Source of the DNA: Phocaeicola barnesiae DSM 18169 = JCM 13652
GTDB lineage: Bacteria; Bacteroidota; Bacteroidia; Bacteroidales; Bacteroidaceae
Assembly: GCF_000374585.1 (NCBI RefSeq)
Contig: NZ_KB894646.1
Coordinates: forward strand, 1 to 64,000
DNA: 64,000 nucleotides
Reading direction: 5' to 3'
Shown here: positions 7,858 through 19,572 of the stretch, one piece after another
How positions within the stretch are numbered: the first letter of the stretch is position 1
Layout: every line of letters begins with the position of its first letter
The notes under the pieces: model-generated
Told to the model about the DNA's origin: nothing
Databases searched by the model: none
What the model saw: only the letters and a program-made list of their open reading frames with translations
Program-made: the position numbers and the translations under genes

Positions 7858-10428
7858 ATGCAAGACCAAGACAGAATTATAAAAATTAACATCGAAGAGG
7901 AAATGAAGTCGTCGTACATCGATTACTCAATGTCGGTAATCGTAGCACGCGCCCTCCCGGATGTCAGAGATGGCTTTAAGCCGGTTCATCGCCGTATCTT
8001 GTATGGAATGATGGAACTAGGCAACACATCAGACAAGCCGTACAAGAAATCAGCAAGAATCGTAGGTGAAGTTTTAGGTAAATATCATCCGCACGGGGAT
8101 TCTTCCGTATATGGGGCATTGGTCCGCATGGCTCAGGATTGGGCAATGCGATATCCGTTGGTGGATGGACAGGGTAACTTTGGTTCGGTGGACGGTGACA
8201 GTCCGGCTGCCATGCGTTACACTGAAGCCCGTCTGAAGAAAGTCGGTGAAGAGATGATGCAGGACTTGTATAAGGAAACTGTTGATTTTCAGAACAACTT
8301 CGATGATACATTGCAGGAACCGACGGTAATGCCGACACGTATCCCGAATCTTCTGGTGAACGGAGCCTCTGGTATTGCAGTAGGTATGGCGACGAATATG
8401 CCGACTCATAACTTGGCCGAAGTAATTGACGCTTGTGTAGCTTATATAGACAACAACGATATAGATGTTGATGGTCTGATGCATTATATCAAGGCCCCGG
8501 ATTTCCCGACTGGAGGATATATATATGGTATAAGTGGCGTACGCGATGCTTACGAAACCGGTCGTGGACGTGTCGTGATGCGTGCCAAGACGGAAATCGA
8601 ATCGCATCCTACCCACGATAAGATTATCGTTAATGAAATCCCTTACAATGTCAATAAGAAAGAACTGATTGAAAGCATTGCTTCATTGGTGAACGAAAAG
8701 AAGATTGAAGGTATTTCGTATGTGAACGATGAATCAGACCGTGAAGGTATGCGTATTGTCATCGACGTGAAACGAGATGCCAATGCGAGTGTCGTGTTGA
8801 ACAAACTTTTCAAGATGACCGCTTTGCAGACTTCATTTGGAGTCAACAATATCGCATTGGTTCACGGAAGACCGAAATTGCTGAACCTGAAGGATTTGAT
8901 TCGGTTGTTCGTAGAACATCGCCACGAAGTGGTTATCCGCCGTACCCGTTATGATTTGCGGAAAGCCAAGGAACGGGCTCATATCTTGGAAGGGTTGATT
9001 ATTGCGTCTGACAATATCGATGAAGTGATTCGTATTATCCGTGCGGCCAGGACTCCGAATGAAGCCATCGAAAACCTGATGAGTCGTTTCCAGTTATCGG
9101 AAATTCAGGCACGCGCTATCGTAGAGATGCGTTTACGTCAGTTGACCGGACTGATGCAAGACCAGTTGCATGCGGAATATGAAGAACTGATGAAGCAGAT
9201 TGCATACTTCGAAGAAATCCTGACCAACGATGAACTTTGTAAAAAGGTCATCAAGGATGAACTGATAGAAGTAAAGGAAAAATACGGAGACAAACGTCGT
9301 TCCGAGATTGTATATGCTTCCGAAGAATTTAATCCGGAAGATTTCTATGCTGATGATCAGATGGTTATTACCATTTCGCATCTGGGTTATATCAAGCGTA
9401 CTCCTCTGTCCGAATTCCACGCGCAGAATAGGGGTGGAGTAGGGTCGAAGGGTAGTGAAACCCGCGATGAAGACTTCATTGAGCACATCTATCCGGCAAC
9501 TATGCATAATACGATGATGTTCTTCACCCAGAAAGGTAAATGTTACTGGCTGAAGGTGTACGAAATACCGGAAGGCAACAAGACTTCGAAGGGACGCGCT
9601 ATCCAGAATCTGTTGAATATCGATTCGGATGATATGGTGACGGCCTACCTGCGTGTCAAGAACCTGAATGATACGGAATTCATCAACAGCCATTATGTCC
9701 TGTTCTGTACCAAGCAAGGTGTCATCAAGAAGACATTGCTGGAACAATATTCCCGTCCGCGCCAGAACGGTGTGAATGCCATCACCATTCGTGAGGATGA
9801 CCGTGTCATCGAGGTTCGTATGACCAACGGAAACAACGAAATCGTGATAGCAAACCGTAACGGACGTGCCATCCGCTTCCATGAGAGTGCCGTCCGCGAT
9901 ATGGGACGTACGGCTACGGGTGTACGAGGCATTACTCTCGATGAAGATGGAGTAGATGAAGTTATCGGTATGATTTGCATCAAGGATCCGTTGAAGGAAA
10001 CGATTATGGTGGTTTCTGAAAACGGTTTCGGTAAGCGTTCAGACATCGAAGACTACCGTAAGACCAACCGTGGCGGTAAGGGTGTCAAGACCTTGAGTAT
10101 TACAGATAAGACTGGTAAGTTGGTAGCTATCAAGTCTGTAACAGATGAAAATGATTTGATGATTATCAATAAGTCCGGTATAACTATTCGTCTGAAAGTA
10201 GCAGATGTACGTATCATGGGTCGTGCCACTCAAGGCGTGAAACTGATTGATTTGGAAAAACGTAACGACCAGATCGGTTCAGTATGCAAGGTTACTTCAG
10301 AGCCGGAAGATGATACTCAGGATGAAGAAAATATTTTGCCGGTAGGAGAGGAGGGATATATTTCTCCGGTAGACGATCAGCAAGAAGAGAACCCGACAGA
10401 AGAGGCAAATGAAGATGACAAGAATTAA
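7858..10428 (+). CDS. gyrA: DNA gyrase subunit A
   Basis: The 856-aa breakage-reunion subunit of gyrase introduces negative supercoils together with GyrB. The catalytic tyrosine is Tyr121 in [10 protein letters not shown]. The quinolone-determining region reads [14 protein letters not shown], with Ser82 matching E. coli Ser83 and Gly86 at the position of E. coli Asp87. The C-terminal beta-pinwheel contains a GyrA-box ([10 protein letters not shown]), which marks true gyrase rather than topoisomerase IV ParC. The last 45 residues are strongly acidic. A TPR gene follows 36 bases later without a visible terminator, so the two are probably co-transcribed. Confidence 0.97.
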   Translation: MQDQDRIIKINIEEEMKSSYIDYSMSVIVARALPDVRDGFKPVHRRILYGMMELGNTSDKPYKKSARIVGEVLGKYHPHGDSSVYGALVRMAQDWAMRYPLVDGQGNFGSVDGDSPAAMRYTEARLKKVGEEMMQDLYKETVDFQNNFDDTLQEPTVMPTRIPNLLVNGASGIAVGMATNMPTHNLAEVIDACVAYIDNNDIDVDGLMHYIKAPDFPTGGYIYGISGVRDAYETGRGRVVMRAKTEIESHPTHDKIIVNEIPYNVNKKELIESIASLVNEKKIEGISYVNDESDREGMRIVIDVKRDANASVVLNKLFKMTALQTSFGVNNIALVHGRPKLLNLKDLIRLFVEHRHEVVIRRTRYDLRKAKERAHILEGLIIASDNIDEVIRIIRAARTPNEAIENLMSRFQLSEIQARAIVEMRLRQLTGLMQDQLHAEYEELMKQIAYFEEILTNDELCKKVIKDELIEVKEKYGDKRRSEIVYASEEFNPEDFYADDQMVITISHLGYIKRTPLSEFHAQNRGGVGSKGSETRDEDFIEHIYPATMHNTMMFFTQKGKCYWLKVYEIPEGNKTSKGRAIQNLLNIDSDDMVTAYLRVKNLNDTEFINSHYVLFCTKQGVIKKTLLEQYSRPRQNGVNAITIREDDRVIEVRMTNGNNEIVIANRNGRAIRFHESAVRDMGRTATGVRGITLDEDGVDEVIGMICIKDPLKETIMVVSENGFGKRSDIEDYRKTNRGGKGVKTLSITDKTGKLVAIKSVTDENDLMIINKSGITIRLKVADVRIMGRATQGVKLIDLEKRNDQIGSVCKVTSEPEDDTQDEENILPVGEEGYISPVDDQQEENPTEEANEDDKN

Positions 10429-10464
10429 CTAGAATAAATTGTGTATTATTAAATTTGAAATGTT

Positions 10465-11682
10465 ATGAAGAAGATTTTATTTTCAGCAGCATTGCTTTTC
10501 ACTGTATGCTCTATGTCAGCACAGGAAAGCGTAGTGAAAGAAGCAAAATCGGCTAAAAGCGACCCTGTAAAGGCAGCTGAGATTCTGGAACCGGCTTTGG
10601 TAGATCCTTCTACAGCCAGCGATCCGGAAACTTGGAAGTTGGCTGGTGATTTCCAGAAAGCTATCTATGACGAAGAAAACATGAAGCTGTATTTGCCGGG
10701 TGGACAGGCTGACACTACAAAACTGTACAGCAGTTTGGCTAAAATGTTCGAATATTACACAAAGTGTGATGAAGTAGAACAGGCTAAGGTAAACAGTGGA
10801 GAACTGAAGAAACCGAAGTTGAGAAAGAAATTGGCAAAGACATTGGTAACTGTACGTCCGAATCTGACAAATGCAGGTTCTGATGCCTATAATGCTGGAA
10901 ACTATGCCAACGCCTTGAAATTCTTTGGCTTGTATGTAGATGCACCACAGAATCCTTTGTTTGCAGACGAAGACGCTGTAAAGAATGACACACTGACTCC
11001 GTTGATTGCCAACTATGCAGCTCTGGCAGCCAATACATTGAAAGATGAAGCTGCTGTCATTAAATATGCAACCATCGGTAAGAACCATAAGGATGAAGGT
11101 TACAGATCATTGATGTGTCTGGCTGAAGTGTACGGAAAAGGTGAAAAGACTGACTCTGTACAGTGGTTGGCTACCATCAAGGAAGGTGTTGAAAAATTCC
11201 CTGCTCAGGAATACTTCATCGGTAACCTGATGGATTATTACATCCAGAAAGGTAAAATTGATGAAGGTCTGACTCAGATCAATGAAATTCTTGCCAACAA
11301 CCCGACTCCATACTTCATGTATGTTAAAGGTGTACTTCAGTATGAAAAGAAGGATTACGAAGGTGCTATCGCTACTTTCAATGAAATCATCGCCAAGAAC
11401 GGTGATTTCGTAGCTGAATCATATTCTAAGATCGGTGACTGCTATTTCTTCCCGGCACAGGTTATCGTAGAAGAAAATGCAAACCTTTCAATGGACGATC
11501 CGAAATACGCTACCAATGAAGGAAAGATTAAGGAATTGTATGAAAAGGCTAAACCTTTCTATGAAAAGGCTAAAGAACTGAAGCCTGATAACAAGCAGTT
11601 GTGGGGTCAGTACCTGTTGAACATCTACTGGAAGTTGAACAAGTCTGAATACGAAGCACTTGAAAAAGAATTGGGCTATTAA
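10465..11682 (+). CDS. Exported tetratricopeptide-repeat protein
   Basis: The 405-aa protein has a signal peptide (about 1-19, ending SMSAQ), so it is periplasmic or outer-membrane-facing. Two-helix repeats are visible in the second half. One unit reads TPYFMYVKGVLQYEKKDYEG and another repeats 'Y-EKAKPFYEKAKELKPDNKQL' style residues, as in TPR solenoids. No catalytic motif is seen, so it is presumably a scaffold. It follows gyrA closely and ends at a strong terminator, suggesting a two-gene unit. I cannot name a partner. Confidence 0.85.
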   Translation: MKKILFSAALLFTVCSMSAQESVVKEAKSAKSDPVKAAEILEPALVDPSTASDPETWKLAGDFQKAIYDEENMKLYLPGGQADTTKLYSSLAKMFEYYTKCDEVEQAKVNSGELKKPKLRKKLAKTLVTVRPNLTNAGSDAYNAGNYANALKFFGLYVDAPQNPLFADEDAVKNDTLTPLIANYAALAANTLKDEAAVIKYATIGKNHKDEGYRSLMCLAEVYGKGEKTDSVQWLATIKEGVEKFPAQEYFIGNLMDYYIQKGKIDEGLTQINEILANNPTPYFMYVKGVLQYEKKDYEGAIATFNEIIAKNGDFVAESYSKIGDCYFFPAQVIVEENANLSMDDPKYATNEGKIKELYEKAKPFYEKAKELKPDNKQLWGQYLLNIYWKLNKSEYEALEKELGY

Positions 11683-11709
11683 TCAATAGGTATCTATTAG
11701 ATTAGCAGG

Positions 11710-11760
11710 AAGCTTACCTGAGTTTACGGAGACATACGTATGCTTGGGTAAGCTTTTTTG
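11710..11760 (+). terminator. Terminator of the gyrA-TPR unit
   Basis: AAGCTTACC (11710-11718) pairs with GGTAAGCTT (11747-11755) and is followed by a T run. The loop is long (28 nt). Confidence 0.8.
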
Positions 11761-12233
11761 CATTAATTATATGAAGATATATAGCCAAGAACAATACGTT
11801 ATTGAACCGTTTTTTAGCCGAACTGCAGGATGTGACACCTCTAGGAGTATCACATGCCAGTATTCCCGCTTTTCAGCCTGTTATAGCCACAATTTTGCGT
11901 ACCGGACTATTAAACGCCAAGGGTTTCTTAACTACTTTGACAAGGCAGAAAATGGCTTTTGTTTAAACCTGGACTTGTGATAGTTGAACATACAATGAGT
12001 TCAGGTTCATTATTTGATGGAAAGTGACGCAAAAACGGTCAGACGCATGCAATTCTGTCCGATATTCATTCCAGTGAATTCCTTGGCCGCATTTTTGTTG
12101 TAAAAACCACCCAGATACCTTTCCTACAACTTATCCATAAATGTCATATAATCAATATTATGTTTAATTAGATATATACAAAACCACTTTCTCCTATTCA
12201 CCTTTCAAAATTCAGAGGAAATTACGGAAGAAA
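11761..12233 (+). other. Non-coding stretch, no recognisable gene
   Basis: About 470 bases between convergent units. The only reading frame of any length begins inside the preceding terminator and resembles no family. One quasi-palindrome is present (11831-11854, TGTGA at one end and TCACA at the other, about 10 of 12 pairs). No promoter box, RNA gene or repeat could be supported; it may be decayed sequence. Confidence 0.5.
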
Positions 12234-12986
12234 CTATTTACATAACCGATAATGCAGGATTTTCTTCACTGAGTGGACTTCAGGATAAAGCGGCAGGAAC
12301 TTTTTTGTCAAATCAGCCTCCCAGCATCCTTCTTCATCGACTCCATTGCGGACAGACAAACCCTCATCTAGCCGCAAGATATTATTGGGAAATGAAATGC
12401 TGATTTGTCTGGTCGCAGATTCCCATACGAAGGGAATGTTCTCTACCAGAATCTCATCCTGGTTTGAATTCAGAAGCAGATTCACATAGCCTCGTTCGCT
12501 TTCGTTGAATTCAAAATCCATAGAAGCCTTGTAGAGCGTTTCCGAGGCCGCCAGTTCGCTTTTTATGGCTTCCTGCACCTCCATATCGCCCCCCTCGATT
12601 TCGTACGAAATATCAGCAATGAAATACTTACGGACAGACGGTTCCACAAAGATTGTTACCTGTTGGGCATTGTGGGCATCGTCCATTACGGTCACAGCAA
12701 CCTTTCCCACACTTTTGGGGACCATACTGATGGAATTACCGACGACTTGTGGGTACAGAATCTTCTCGTTAGAAGAGAATACGTCGTAATTGCCTACTCC
12801 TCCAAAAATAAGGATTTCATCCGGTTGGCCTACTGTACAGGAAATAGTAGCGTCATTGACAGGTATCTGCTGCAGGTTTCCTTTTTGCAGATAGAGTTCG
12901 ATTTCACTTTCATCGCTGCAAGATACACAGCAAAGCAAGATAGTCAGCAGAGAAAATATGTATGTAAGGAATTTATCGGGTTTCAT
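12234..12986 (-). CDS. Lipoprotein of unknown function, probably surface-exposed
   Basis: The 250-aa protein has a lipoprotein signal peptide with acylated Cys at about residue 23 (LLCCVSC followed by SDESE). The acidic residues just after the cysteine fit the Bacteroidota lipoprotein export signal that sends lipoproteins to the cell surface. Residues about 40-115 look like an Ig/BACON-like beta domain; the segment VGNSISMVPKSVGKVAVTV resembles the strands of bacterial Ig-like folds. The remainder is beta-rich with no motif I recognise. It is a single gene between two non-coding stretches, with no SusC/SusD partner nearby, so it is not an obvious part of a glycan-uptake locus. Confidence 0.75.
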   Translation of the reverse strand: MKPDKFLTYIFSLLTILLCCVSCSDESEIELYLQKGNLQQIPVNDATISCTVGQPDEILIFGGVGNYDVFSSNEKILYPQVVGNSISMVPKSVGKVAVTVMDDAHNAQQVTIFVEPSVRKYFIADISYEIEGGDMEVQEAIKSELAASETLYKASMDFEFNESERGYVNLLLNSNQDEILVENIPFVWESATRQISISFPNNILRLDEGLSVRNGVDEEGCWEADLTKKFLPLYPEVHSVKKILHYRLCK

Positions 12987-13150
12987 AGAATGTCGGTATT
13001 GATTTAAGATTCTTGTATGCTAACAAATTAAGCAAAAAAATATCATAATCACAACTTTTAACCCCACTACCCGATTCTTATTAACTGTATTTAACTTATC
13101 CGGTTTCAAAGCCAGCTGTACAAGCCTGTTACAGGAGAATTCCTTGAAAG

Positions 13151-13196
13151 AAAAAATGGATGGGAACGGCGTAACAGGCTCGTTTCCATCCATTTT
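13151..13196 (-). terminator. Terminator of dapA
   Basis: A 16-base arm (13153-13168) pairs with 13181-13196, with a single G-U. On the minus strand it ends in a run of Ts. It lies just past the dapA stop. Confidence 0.88.
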
Positions 13197-13219
13197 CTGT
13201 CAGAAGGACTGCTGTCTTC

Positions 13220-14113
13220 TCAGCATTTGACTTGAAGTTCTTCCAGAATCTTGTGCATTTCCTGATAAGTGGTGATACGGGTCGGAACCAGCGGTAAACG
13301 CAACTTGTTTTCGATCATCCCCATCATACTCAACATGGCTTTTACACCGGCCGGATTTCCGTCGACAAACAACAACTTGAACAGTTCGGTAAAACTGTGG
13401 TGGATGTGTAGGGCACTCGAATAATCTCCTGCCAAGGCTAGACGGACCATCTTGCTGAATTCACGCGGAAAAGCGTTTCCAATGACTGAAATCACCCCTA
13501 CTGCCCCTAAGGTGATCAGCGGGAAAGTGATACCGTCATCGCCCGAGATAACGTCAAAATTAGCCGGTTTGTTCTTGATGATATCGTCCATCTGGGTGAT
13601 GTTGCCCGATGCTTCCTTGATAGCCACGATGTTCTCGAAATCACGGGCCAACCGCAAGGTTGTTTCAGCTGTCATGTTGACACCTGTACGTCCCGGTACA
13701 TTATAGAGGACCAACGGAAGATTGGTTGATGTGGCGATCGCTTTGTAATGCTGGTAAATACCCTCCTGCGAAGGCTTGTTGTAATATGGGACTACTACCA
13801 ATACGGCATCTACGCCCGTAAAATCGTCGTTTTTCAACGTATCGATGACGCCTTGGGTACAGTTGCTTCCAATACCCAGCAGAATAGGTACACGCCCGTT
13901 TACGCGTTCTATCACGGTTTTCTTTATCTTTTGCTTTTCTTCAGCAGTCAATGTCGGAGTTTCAGCAGTTGTTCCCAAAACGCAGAGGAAGTCTACGCCG
14001 TTCTGTACCTGGTATTCAACCAGCCGTACCAGTGCATCGTAATCTACACTTCCGTCTTCTTTGAATGGAGTAATCAGGGCTACTCCCATTCCTTTAAGTC
14101 TTCTTCGTATCAT
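13220..14113 (-). CDS. dapA: 4-hydroxy-tetrahydrodipicolinate synthase
   Basis: The 297-aa TIM-barrel aldolase condenses pyruvate with aspartate semialdehyde, the first committed step towards lysine and meso-diaminopimelate for peptidoglycan. The Schiff-base lysine is Lys166 (AIKEASGN). The catalytic tyrosine is Tyr137 (LYNVPGRTG), and the GTTAE loop (47-51) supplies the threonine relay. Length is normal. It stands as a single gene with its own promoter box and terminator. The neighbour ligA is upstream on the same strand, with 113 bases between. Confidence 0.97.
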   Translation of the reverse strand: MIRRRLKGMGVALITPFKEDGSVDYDALVRLVEYQVQNGVDFLCVLGTTAETPTLTAEEKQKIKKTVIERVNGRVPILLGIGSNCTQGVIDTLKNDDFTGVDAVLVVVPYYNKPSQEGIYQHYKAIATSTNLPLVLYNVPGRTGVNMTAETTLRLARDFENIVAIKEASGNITQMDDIIKNKPANFDVISGDDGITFPLITLGAVGVISVIGNAFPREFSKMVRLALAGDYSSALHIHHSFTELFKLLFVDGNPAGVKAMLSMMGMIENKLRLPLVPTRITTYQEMHKILEELQVKC

Positions 14114-14144
14114 AAATGGATTATAAACTCGTTATTTAGGTGTA

Positions 14145-14152
14145 CAAAAATA
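14145..14152 (-). promoter_or_regulatory. -7 box for dapA
   Basis: The minus strand reads TATTTTTG, matching TAnnTTTG, 32 bases before the dapA start. No good -33 box is seen. Confidence 0.45.
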
Positions 14153-14226
14153 CGAATATTTTCTTTCTATGCGTTATTTTTAATAGCTTTTTTGACTTTT
14201 CTGTGTGAAAAGTAAGAAAAGAAAGC

Positions 14227-16248
<2,022 letters not shown>

Positions 16249-16253
16249 TCATG

Positions 16254-16313
16254 CAAAAGTAACAAAAATGTCTCATCGCACGGTGAGGGTGCGGCAGAAT
16301 ATTTGTACTTTTG
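16254..16313. promoter_or_regulatory. Divergent ligA/trmD promoters
   Basis: CAAAAGTA (16254-16261) is the minus-strand -7 box TACTTTTG for ligA. TACTTTTG (16306-16313) is the plus-strand -7 box for trmD. Neither has a clean TTTG upstream. The plus box lies inside any longer reading of trmD, which fixes the trmD start at 16332. Confidence 0.55.
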
Positions 16314-16331
16314 CTGAAAAATAATGAAACC

Positions 16332-17012
16332 ATGAGAATAGATATTATCACCGTTTTACCGGAAATGATTGAAGGGTTCTTCAACTGTTCCATCATGAGC
16401 CGGGCACAGAAAAAAGGGATTGCCGAGATTCATATCCATAACCTCCGCGACTACGCTTATGACCGTTACCGGAAGGTAGACGATTACCCGTTCGGAGGTT
16501 GTGCAGGAATGGTAATGAAAATTGAACCGATAGACCGTTGCATCTCTGCCTTGAAGGCGGAACGCGATTACGACGAAGTCATCTTCACTACACCCGATGG
16601 CGAGCAGTTCAACCAGAAGATGGCGAATACACTTTCCTTGAGTCAGAACCTGATTATCCTCTGCGGACATTTCAAAGGAATCGACTATCGTATTCGGGAG
16701 CATTTCATCACAAAGGAAATCAGCATCGGCGATTATGTGCTGACAGGCGGCGAACTGGCGGCGGCTGTCATAGCCGATTCCATCGTGCGGATTATCCCCG
16801 GAGTCATTTCGGACGAGCAATCGGCTTTGTCAGATTCTTTCCAAGACAATCTGCTGGCTCCTCCGGTCTATACCCGGCCGGCGGAGTACAACGGATGGAA
16901 GGTTCCTGATGTGTTGCTCTCTGGTCATGAAGCTAAAATCAGGGAATGGGAATTTCAACAGTCATTGGAACGGACCCAGCGTTTGCGTCCCGATTTGCTG
17001 AATGAAAAATAA
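16332..17012 (+). CDS. trmD: tRNA (guanine-37-N1)-methyltransferase
   Basis: The 226-aa SPOUT methyltransferase makes m1G37 in tRNAs reading CNN and related codons and so prevents frameshifting. The start [13 protein letters not shown] is the conserved TrmD N-terminus. The trefoil-knot S-adenosylmethionine site shows [14 protein letters not shown] and the glycine-rich [13 protein letters not shown]. The dimer-clamping tail includes the DLLNEK end. A TTG 21 bases upstream is in frame but overlaps the -7 box, so ATG 16332 is preferred. The usual rimM/rplS neighbours are absent here. Confidence 0.96.
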   Translation: MRIDIITVLPEMIEGFFNCSIMSRAQKKGIAEIHIHNLRDYAYDRYRKVDDYPFGGCAGMVMKIEPIDRCISALKAERDYDEVIFTTPDGEQFNQKMANTLSLSQNLIILCGHFKGIDYRIREHFITKEISIGDYVLTGGELAAAVIADSIVRIIPGVISDEQSALSDSFQDNLLAPPVYTRPAEYNGWKVPDVLLSGHEAKIREWEFQQSLERTQRLRPDLLNEK

Positions 17013-17055
17013 TGACAATTGGGGTTTCCTCCATATTGTCGCTGTTCGACTGATA

Positions 17056-17134
17056 AAGGAAAGAGGCCGGTCCATCTTCGGAGTCTATCAGGCAATGACT
17101 GAGACTACCGACTGGTGGACCGGCCTCTTTCCTT
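17056..17134. repeat. 19-bp perfect inverted repeat after trmD
   Basis: The left arm (17056-17074) and the right arm (17116-17134) are exact reverse complements over 19 bases, GC-rich at the centre (AGGCCGGTCC). The loop is 41 nt and can itself fold weakly (GAGTCT/AGACT). It has no T-run on either side, so it is unusual as a simple terminator. It sits between convergent trmD and pyrD. Confidence 0.85.
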
Positions 17135-17203
17135 GAAAGTAACGGATGTAAATATTTTTCCGTTTACCGTAACGGTTACTGAGCAAGTAATCGAACTGGA
17201 AAT

Positions 17204-17261
17204 AACGAACTCACGTTTGATTCAAAACGCCTAGACGTTTTCATTCATTCGTGAGTTCGTT
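17204..17261. repeat. 12-bp inverted repeat with nested hairpin
   Basis: AACGAACTCACG (17204-17215) pairs with CGTGAGTTCGTT (17250-17261). The loop contains a further AAAACG/CGTTTT stem (17224-17241). It is the second element of a three-hairpin array between trmD and pyrD. Confidence 0.8.
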
Positions 17262-17267
17262 TACATC

Positions 17268-17287
17268 AAAACGCCTGGGCGTTTTTG
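17268..17287. terminator. Terminator between convergent trmD and pyrD
   Basis: AAAACGCC (17268-17275) pairs with GGCGTTTT (17278-17285). A/T runs on both sides let it work in either direction, chiefly for pyrD on the minus strand and as a last stop for trmD. Confidence 0.7.
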
Positions 17288-17326
17288 TTAGGGTTGTATT
17301 ACGGAATATGGATCTCCGCCCGGGAG

Positions 17327-18238
17327 TTAAACTTCCAAGGCTCCTATAATTTCTTTTACCGAAGCAAATCCATGACGGTCCAGATAGTCGTTGATACCGG
17401 CCGCTACCTTCACTGTTACTGCCGGGTCGATGAAGTTGGCAGTACCAATCTGAATGGCCGAAGCACCTGCCAACAGGAACTCAACAGCGTCTTTCCAATT
17501 CATGATACCTCCCAATCCGATGACAGGAATCTGTACGGCCTTGGCCACCTGCCATACCATACGCAAGGCGATCGGTTTGACGGCAGCGCCACTCATTCCA
17601 CCGGTAATGGTAGAAAGTACAGGTTTGCGCTTTTCGGCATCAATAGCCATGCCCAGCAAGGTGTTTATCAACGATACGCTGTCGGCACCGGCGCCTTCTA
17701 CCGCACGGGCTATTTCGGTGATGTCCGTTACGTTGGGCGAGAGTTTTACGATCAATGTCTTGTCGTATACTTTCCGGACCGCACTGACCACTTCTGCAGC
17801 ACCGTGGGCAGTTACTCCGAAAGCCATTCCTCCTTGCTTGACATTCGGACAAGAGATGTTCAGCTCGATGGCCGGAATGTTCTCCAGTCCGTTGATGATA
17901 CGGGCAGTTTCCGCGTAATCGTCAATCTGGGAGCCAGACACATTCACAATCATATTGGTACGGATGTCCTTTATCTGCGGATAAATGTGTTCGGCAAAAT
18001 AATGCACACCTTTGTTCTGCAGGCCGACAGCGTTCAGCATCCCCATAGGAGTCTCAGCCATACGCGGATACGGATTTCCTTCCCGATGATGCAGGGTGGT
18101 TCCCTTTACGATGATACCGCCAATTTCTTCCAGATTCACAAAATCCTGGAATTCCAGGCCATATCCAAATGTACCCGATGCTGTCATGATCGGGTTCTTC
18201 ATTGCCAGTTTACCGATGTTTACACTTAAATCTGCCAT
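17327..18238 (-). CDS. pyrD: Dihydroorotate dehydrogenase B, catalytic subunit
   Basis: The 303-aa FMN enzyme oxidises dihydroorotate to orotate in pyrimidine synthesis. It is the class 1B type that passes electrons to PyrK and NAD+. The catalytic cysteine sits in [12 protein letters not shown]. The substrate and FMN motifs TASGTFGYG (19-27) and [19 protein letters not shown] are present, and [12 protein letters not shown] carries the active-site lysine. The start codon lies inside the 3' end of pyrK (13-base overlap), so the two are translationally coupled. Confidence 0.97.
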   Translation of the reverse strand: MADLSVNIGKLAMKNPIMTASGTFGYGLEFQDFVNLEEIGGIIVKGTTLHHREGNPYPRMAETPMGMLNAVGLQNKGVHYFAEHIYPQIKDIRTNMIVNVSGSQIDDYAETARIINGLENIPAIELNISCPNVKQGGMAFGVTAHGAAEVVSAVRKVYDKTLIVKLSPNVTDITEIARAVEGAGADSVSLINTLLGMAIDAEKRKPVLSTITGGMSGAAVKPIALRMVWQVAKAVQIPVIGLGGIMNWKDAVEFLLAGASAIQIGTANFIDPAVTVKVAAGINDYLDRHGFASVKEIIGALEV

Positions 18239-19002
18239 AATAATTTCTTTATATTAAATACCGGACCTTCTTTACATACACACACATGACCTTCGTCGGT
18301 CTTTTCTACACAGCAGAGGCAGGCACCTACACCACAAGCCATCGTATTCTCCAATGAGACCTCACATTCGATGTCGTTTGCTTTGGCATATTTGGCTACA
18401 GCCATCATCATCGGTTTCGGTCCACAGGTGTAAATCATATCGAATCGGGTCTGCTGCAGGATACTGTGCATGGTGACATATCCTTTTTCACCCATGCTTC
18501 CGTCTTCTGTCGTGGTATATACTTCACCGAATCTGGCGAATTCATCCAATTGGAGCAAGTCGTTTTTCGACCGTGCACCCAGGAGAAATACCGGTTTACA
18601 GCCCATTTTCAGCAGTGCCTCGCCCAGATAAAGCATCGGTGCTGTACCAACGCCACCTCCTACGAGCAACACTTTCTTTGAGGTGTCTGTGGGCAATGTA
18701 AATCCGTTACCCAACGGTAATACTACATTCACGATATCACCCTTCTGCACGGTAGCCAGTTTACGTGTCCCGTCGCCCACAAGCTGGACCAGGAACCATA
18801 CTTCGTTCTTCGTTCTGTCTACATAGTTGATGGAAATCGGACGGCGTAAGAAAGTCGTGTTTGAACCGTCCACTCGAATTTCTGCAAACTGACCGGGCAG
18901 CATCTCAGGAAGCGGAGCAGCCTGTGTCAGTTTGATGAGAACATAATTGGCATGCAAATGGATGTTCTCGGTTACTGTTAAATCTAAGATATATTTCTTC
19001 AT
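18226..19002 (-). CDS. pyrK: Dihydroorotate dehydrogenase B, electron-transfer subunit
   Basis: The 258-aa iron-sulfur flavoprotein partners with PyrD. The FAD domain shows [11 protein letters not shown]. The NAD domain shows [17 protein letters not shown] and [18 protein letters not shown] cysteine cluster near the C-terminus ([12 protein letters not shown]...VCVCKEGP) binds the 2Fe-2S centre. I chose ATG 19002 ([10 protein letters not shown]); an in-frame extension to 19032 would run through the promoter palindrome described next. pyrK comes first in the pyrKD operon. Confidence 0.95.
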   Translation of the reverse strand: MKKYILDLTVTENIHLHANYVLIKLTQAAPLPEMLPGQFAEIRVDGSNTTFLRRPISINYVDRTKNEVWFLVQLVGDGTRKLATVQKGDIVNVVLPLGNGFTLPTDTSKKVLLVGGGVGTAPMLYLGEALLKMGCKPVFLLGARSKNDLLQLDEFARFGEVYTTTEDGSMGEKGYVTMHSILQQTRFDMIYTCGPKPMMMAVAKYAKANDIECEVSLENTMACGVGACLCCVEKTDEGHVCVCKEGPVFNIKKLLWQI

Positions 19003-19009
19003 AAAAATA

Positions 19010-19049
19010 GGGTAAATTCGTTTGTAATGCAAAGATAACGAATTTACCC
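19010..19049. promoter_or_regulatory. Perfect palindrome over the pyrK promoter
   Basis: GGGTAAATTCGTT (19010-19022) and AACGAATTTACCC (19037-19049) are exact reverse complements over 13 bases with a 14-base spacer. The minus-strand -7 box TATCTTTG (19030-19037) lies in the spacer, so the dyad brackets the -7 box and the predicted start of transcription. That position suits a repressor site better than an RNA hairpin. Confidence 0.7.
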
Positions 19050-19089
19050 TAAAATCGATGTGAAAACAGGCATAGCTGATGCCAGTCCC

Positions 19090-19539
19090 TTATTTTTCCG
19101 GTTTAAATACTTCGTATGTACCGTTGTCGAAGAAAATTCTTATTTCAGTGATTTTCGGATGTGGCTTTTCAATGTACCTAATCTCTTCTTTTACAGTCTC
19201 TTTAGGTGCATATTGACCATACTTAGACGCGTTTTCCTTTAAAAAATCGGGAACTTCCGTGTCTTCGGCCGTAAATTTTGGATTCTCATCGGGTTGCAGG
19301 GAGAAGGACATATCGGAAATAGCAGGAGTTTCTTCTTCCATTTCTCCCTCGCCATAAAGCAACCAGTTGATGTTGATTTTCGGATAAGCTTTATGAATGC
19401 GCATGACAACTTCGAGGCTTGGTTTATTGCGTCCTCCGAAGATATGAGATAAAGAGGAAGTCGAAATACCAATCTTTTCGGCAAACTCGGCGTTAGTCAA
19501 GCCTTCTTTCTGCATGATTGATGCGATACGGTCCTTCAT
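19090..19539 (-). CDS. XRE-family helix-turn-helix regulator
   Basis: The 149-aa protein has an N-terminal HTH of the phage-repressor type: LTNAEFAEKIGISTSSLSHI contains the recognition helix, followed by GGRNKPSLEVVMRI. The motif INWLLYGEGEM closes the domain, as in many Bacteroidota XRE proteins. The C-terminal half is charged and ends ITEIRIFFDNGTYEVFKPEK; no enzymatic motif is visible. I chose ATG 19539; an upstream TTG (19548) is less likely. The promoter is a full consensus match. The gene faces 1.1 kb of non-coding DNA packed with TTTACA/TGTAAA elements, which suggests autoregulation, although direct evidence is lacking. It could be a former phage repressor now resident. Confidence 0.85.
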   Translation of the reverse strand: MKDRIASIMQKEGLTNAEFAEKIGISTSSLSHIFGGRNKPSLEVVMRIHKAYPKININWLLYGEGEMEEETPAISDMSFSLQPDENPKFTAEDTEVPDFLKENASKYGQYAPKETVKEEIRYIEKPHPKITEIRIFFDNGTYEVFKPEK

Positions 19540-19572
19540 TGGGTACAAATTTCTATGGTTTGTTACTGATTA

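Noticed and set aside
11744-11980. A 78-codon frame after the TPR gene
   Set aside because: It starts inside the terminator hairpin and matches nothing; no promoter.
17285-18229. A 314-codon plus-strand frame opposite pyrD
   Set aside because: It lies wholly across pyrD, begins in the terminator region, and has a composition unlike a real protein.
19540-19548. A TTG start for the XRE regulator
   Set aside because: An ATG nine bases downstream begins the domain and matches family starts better.
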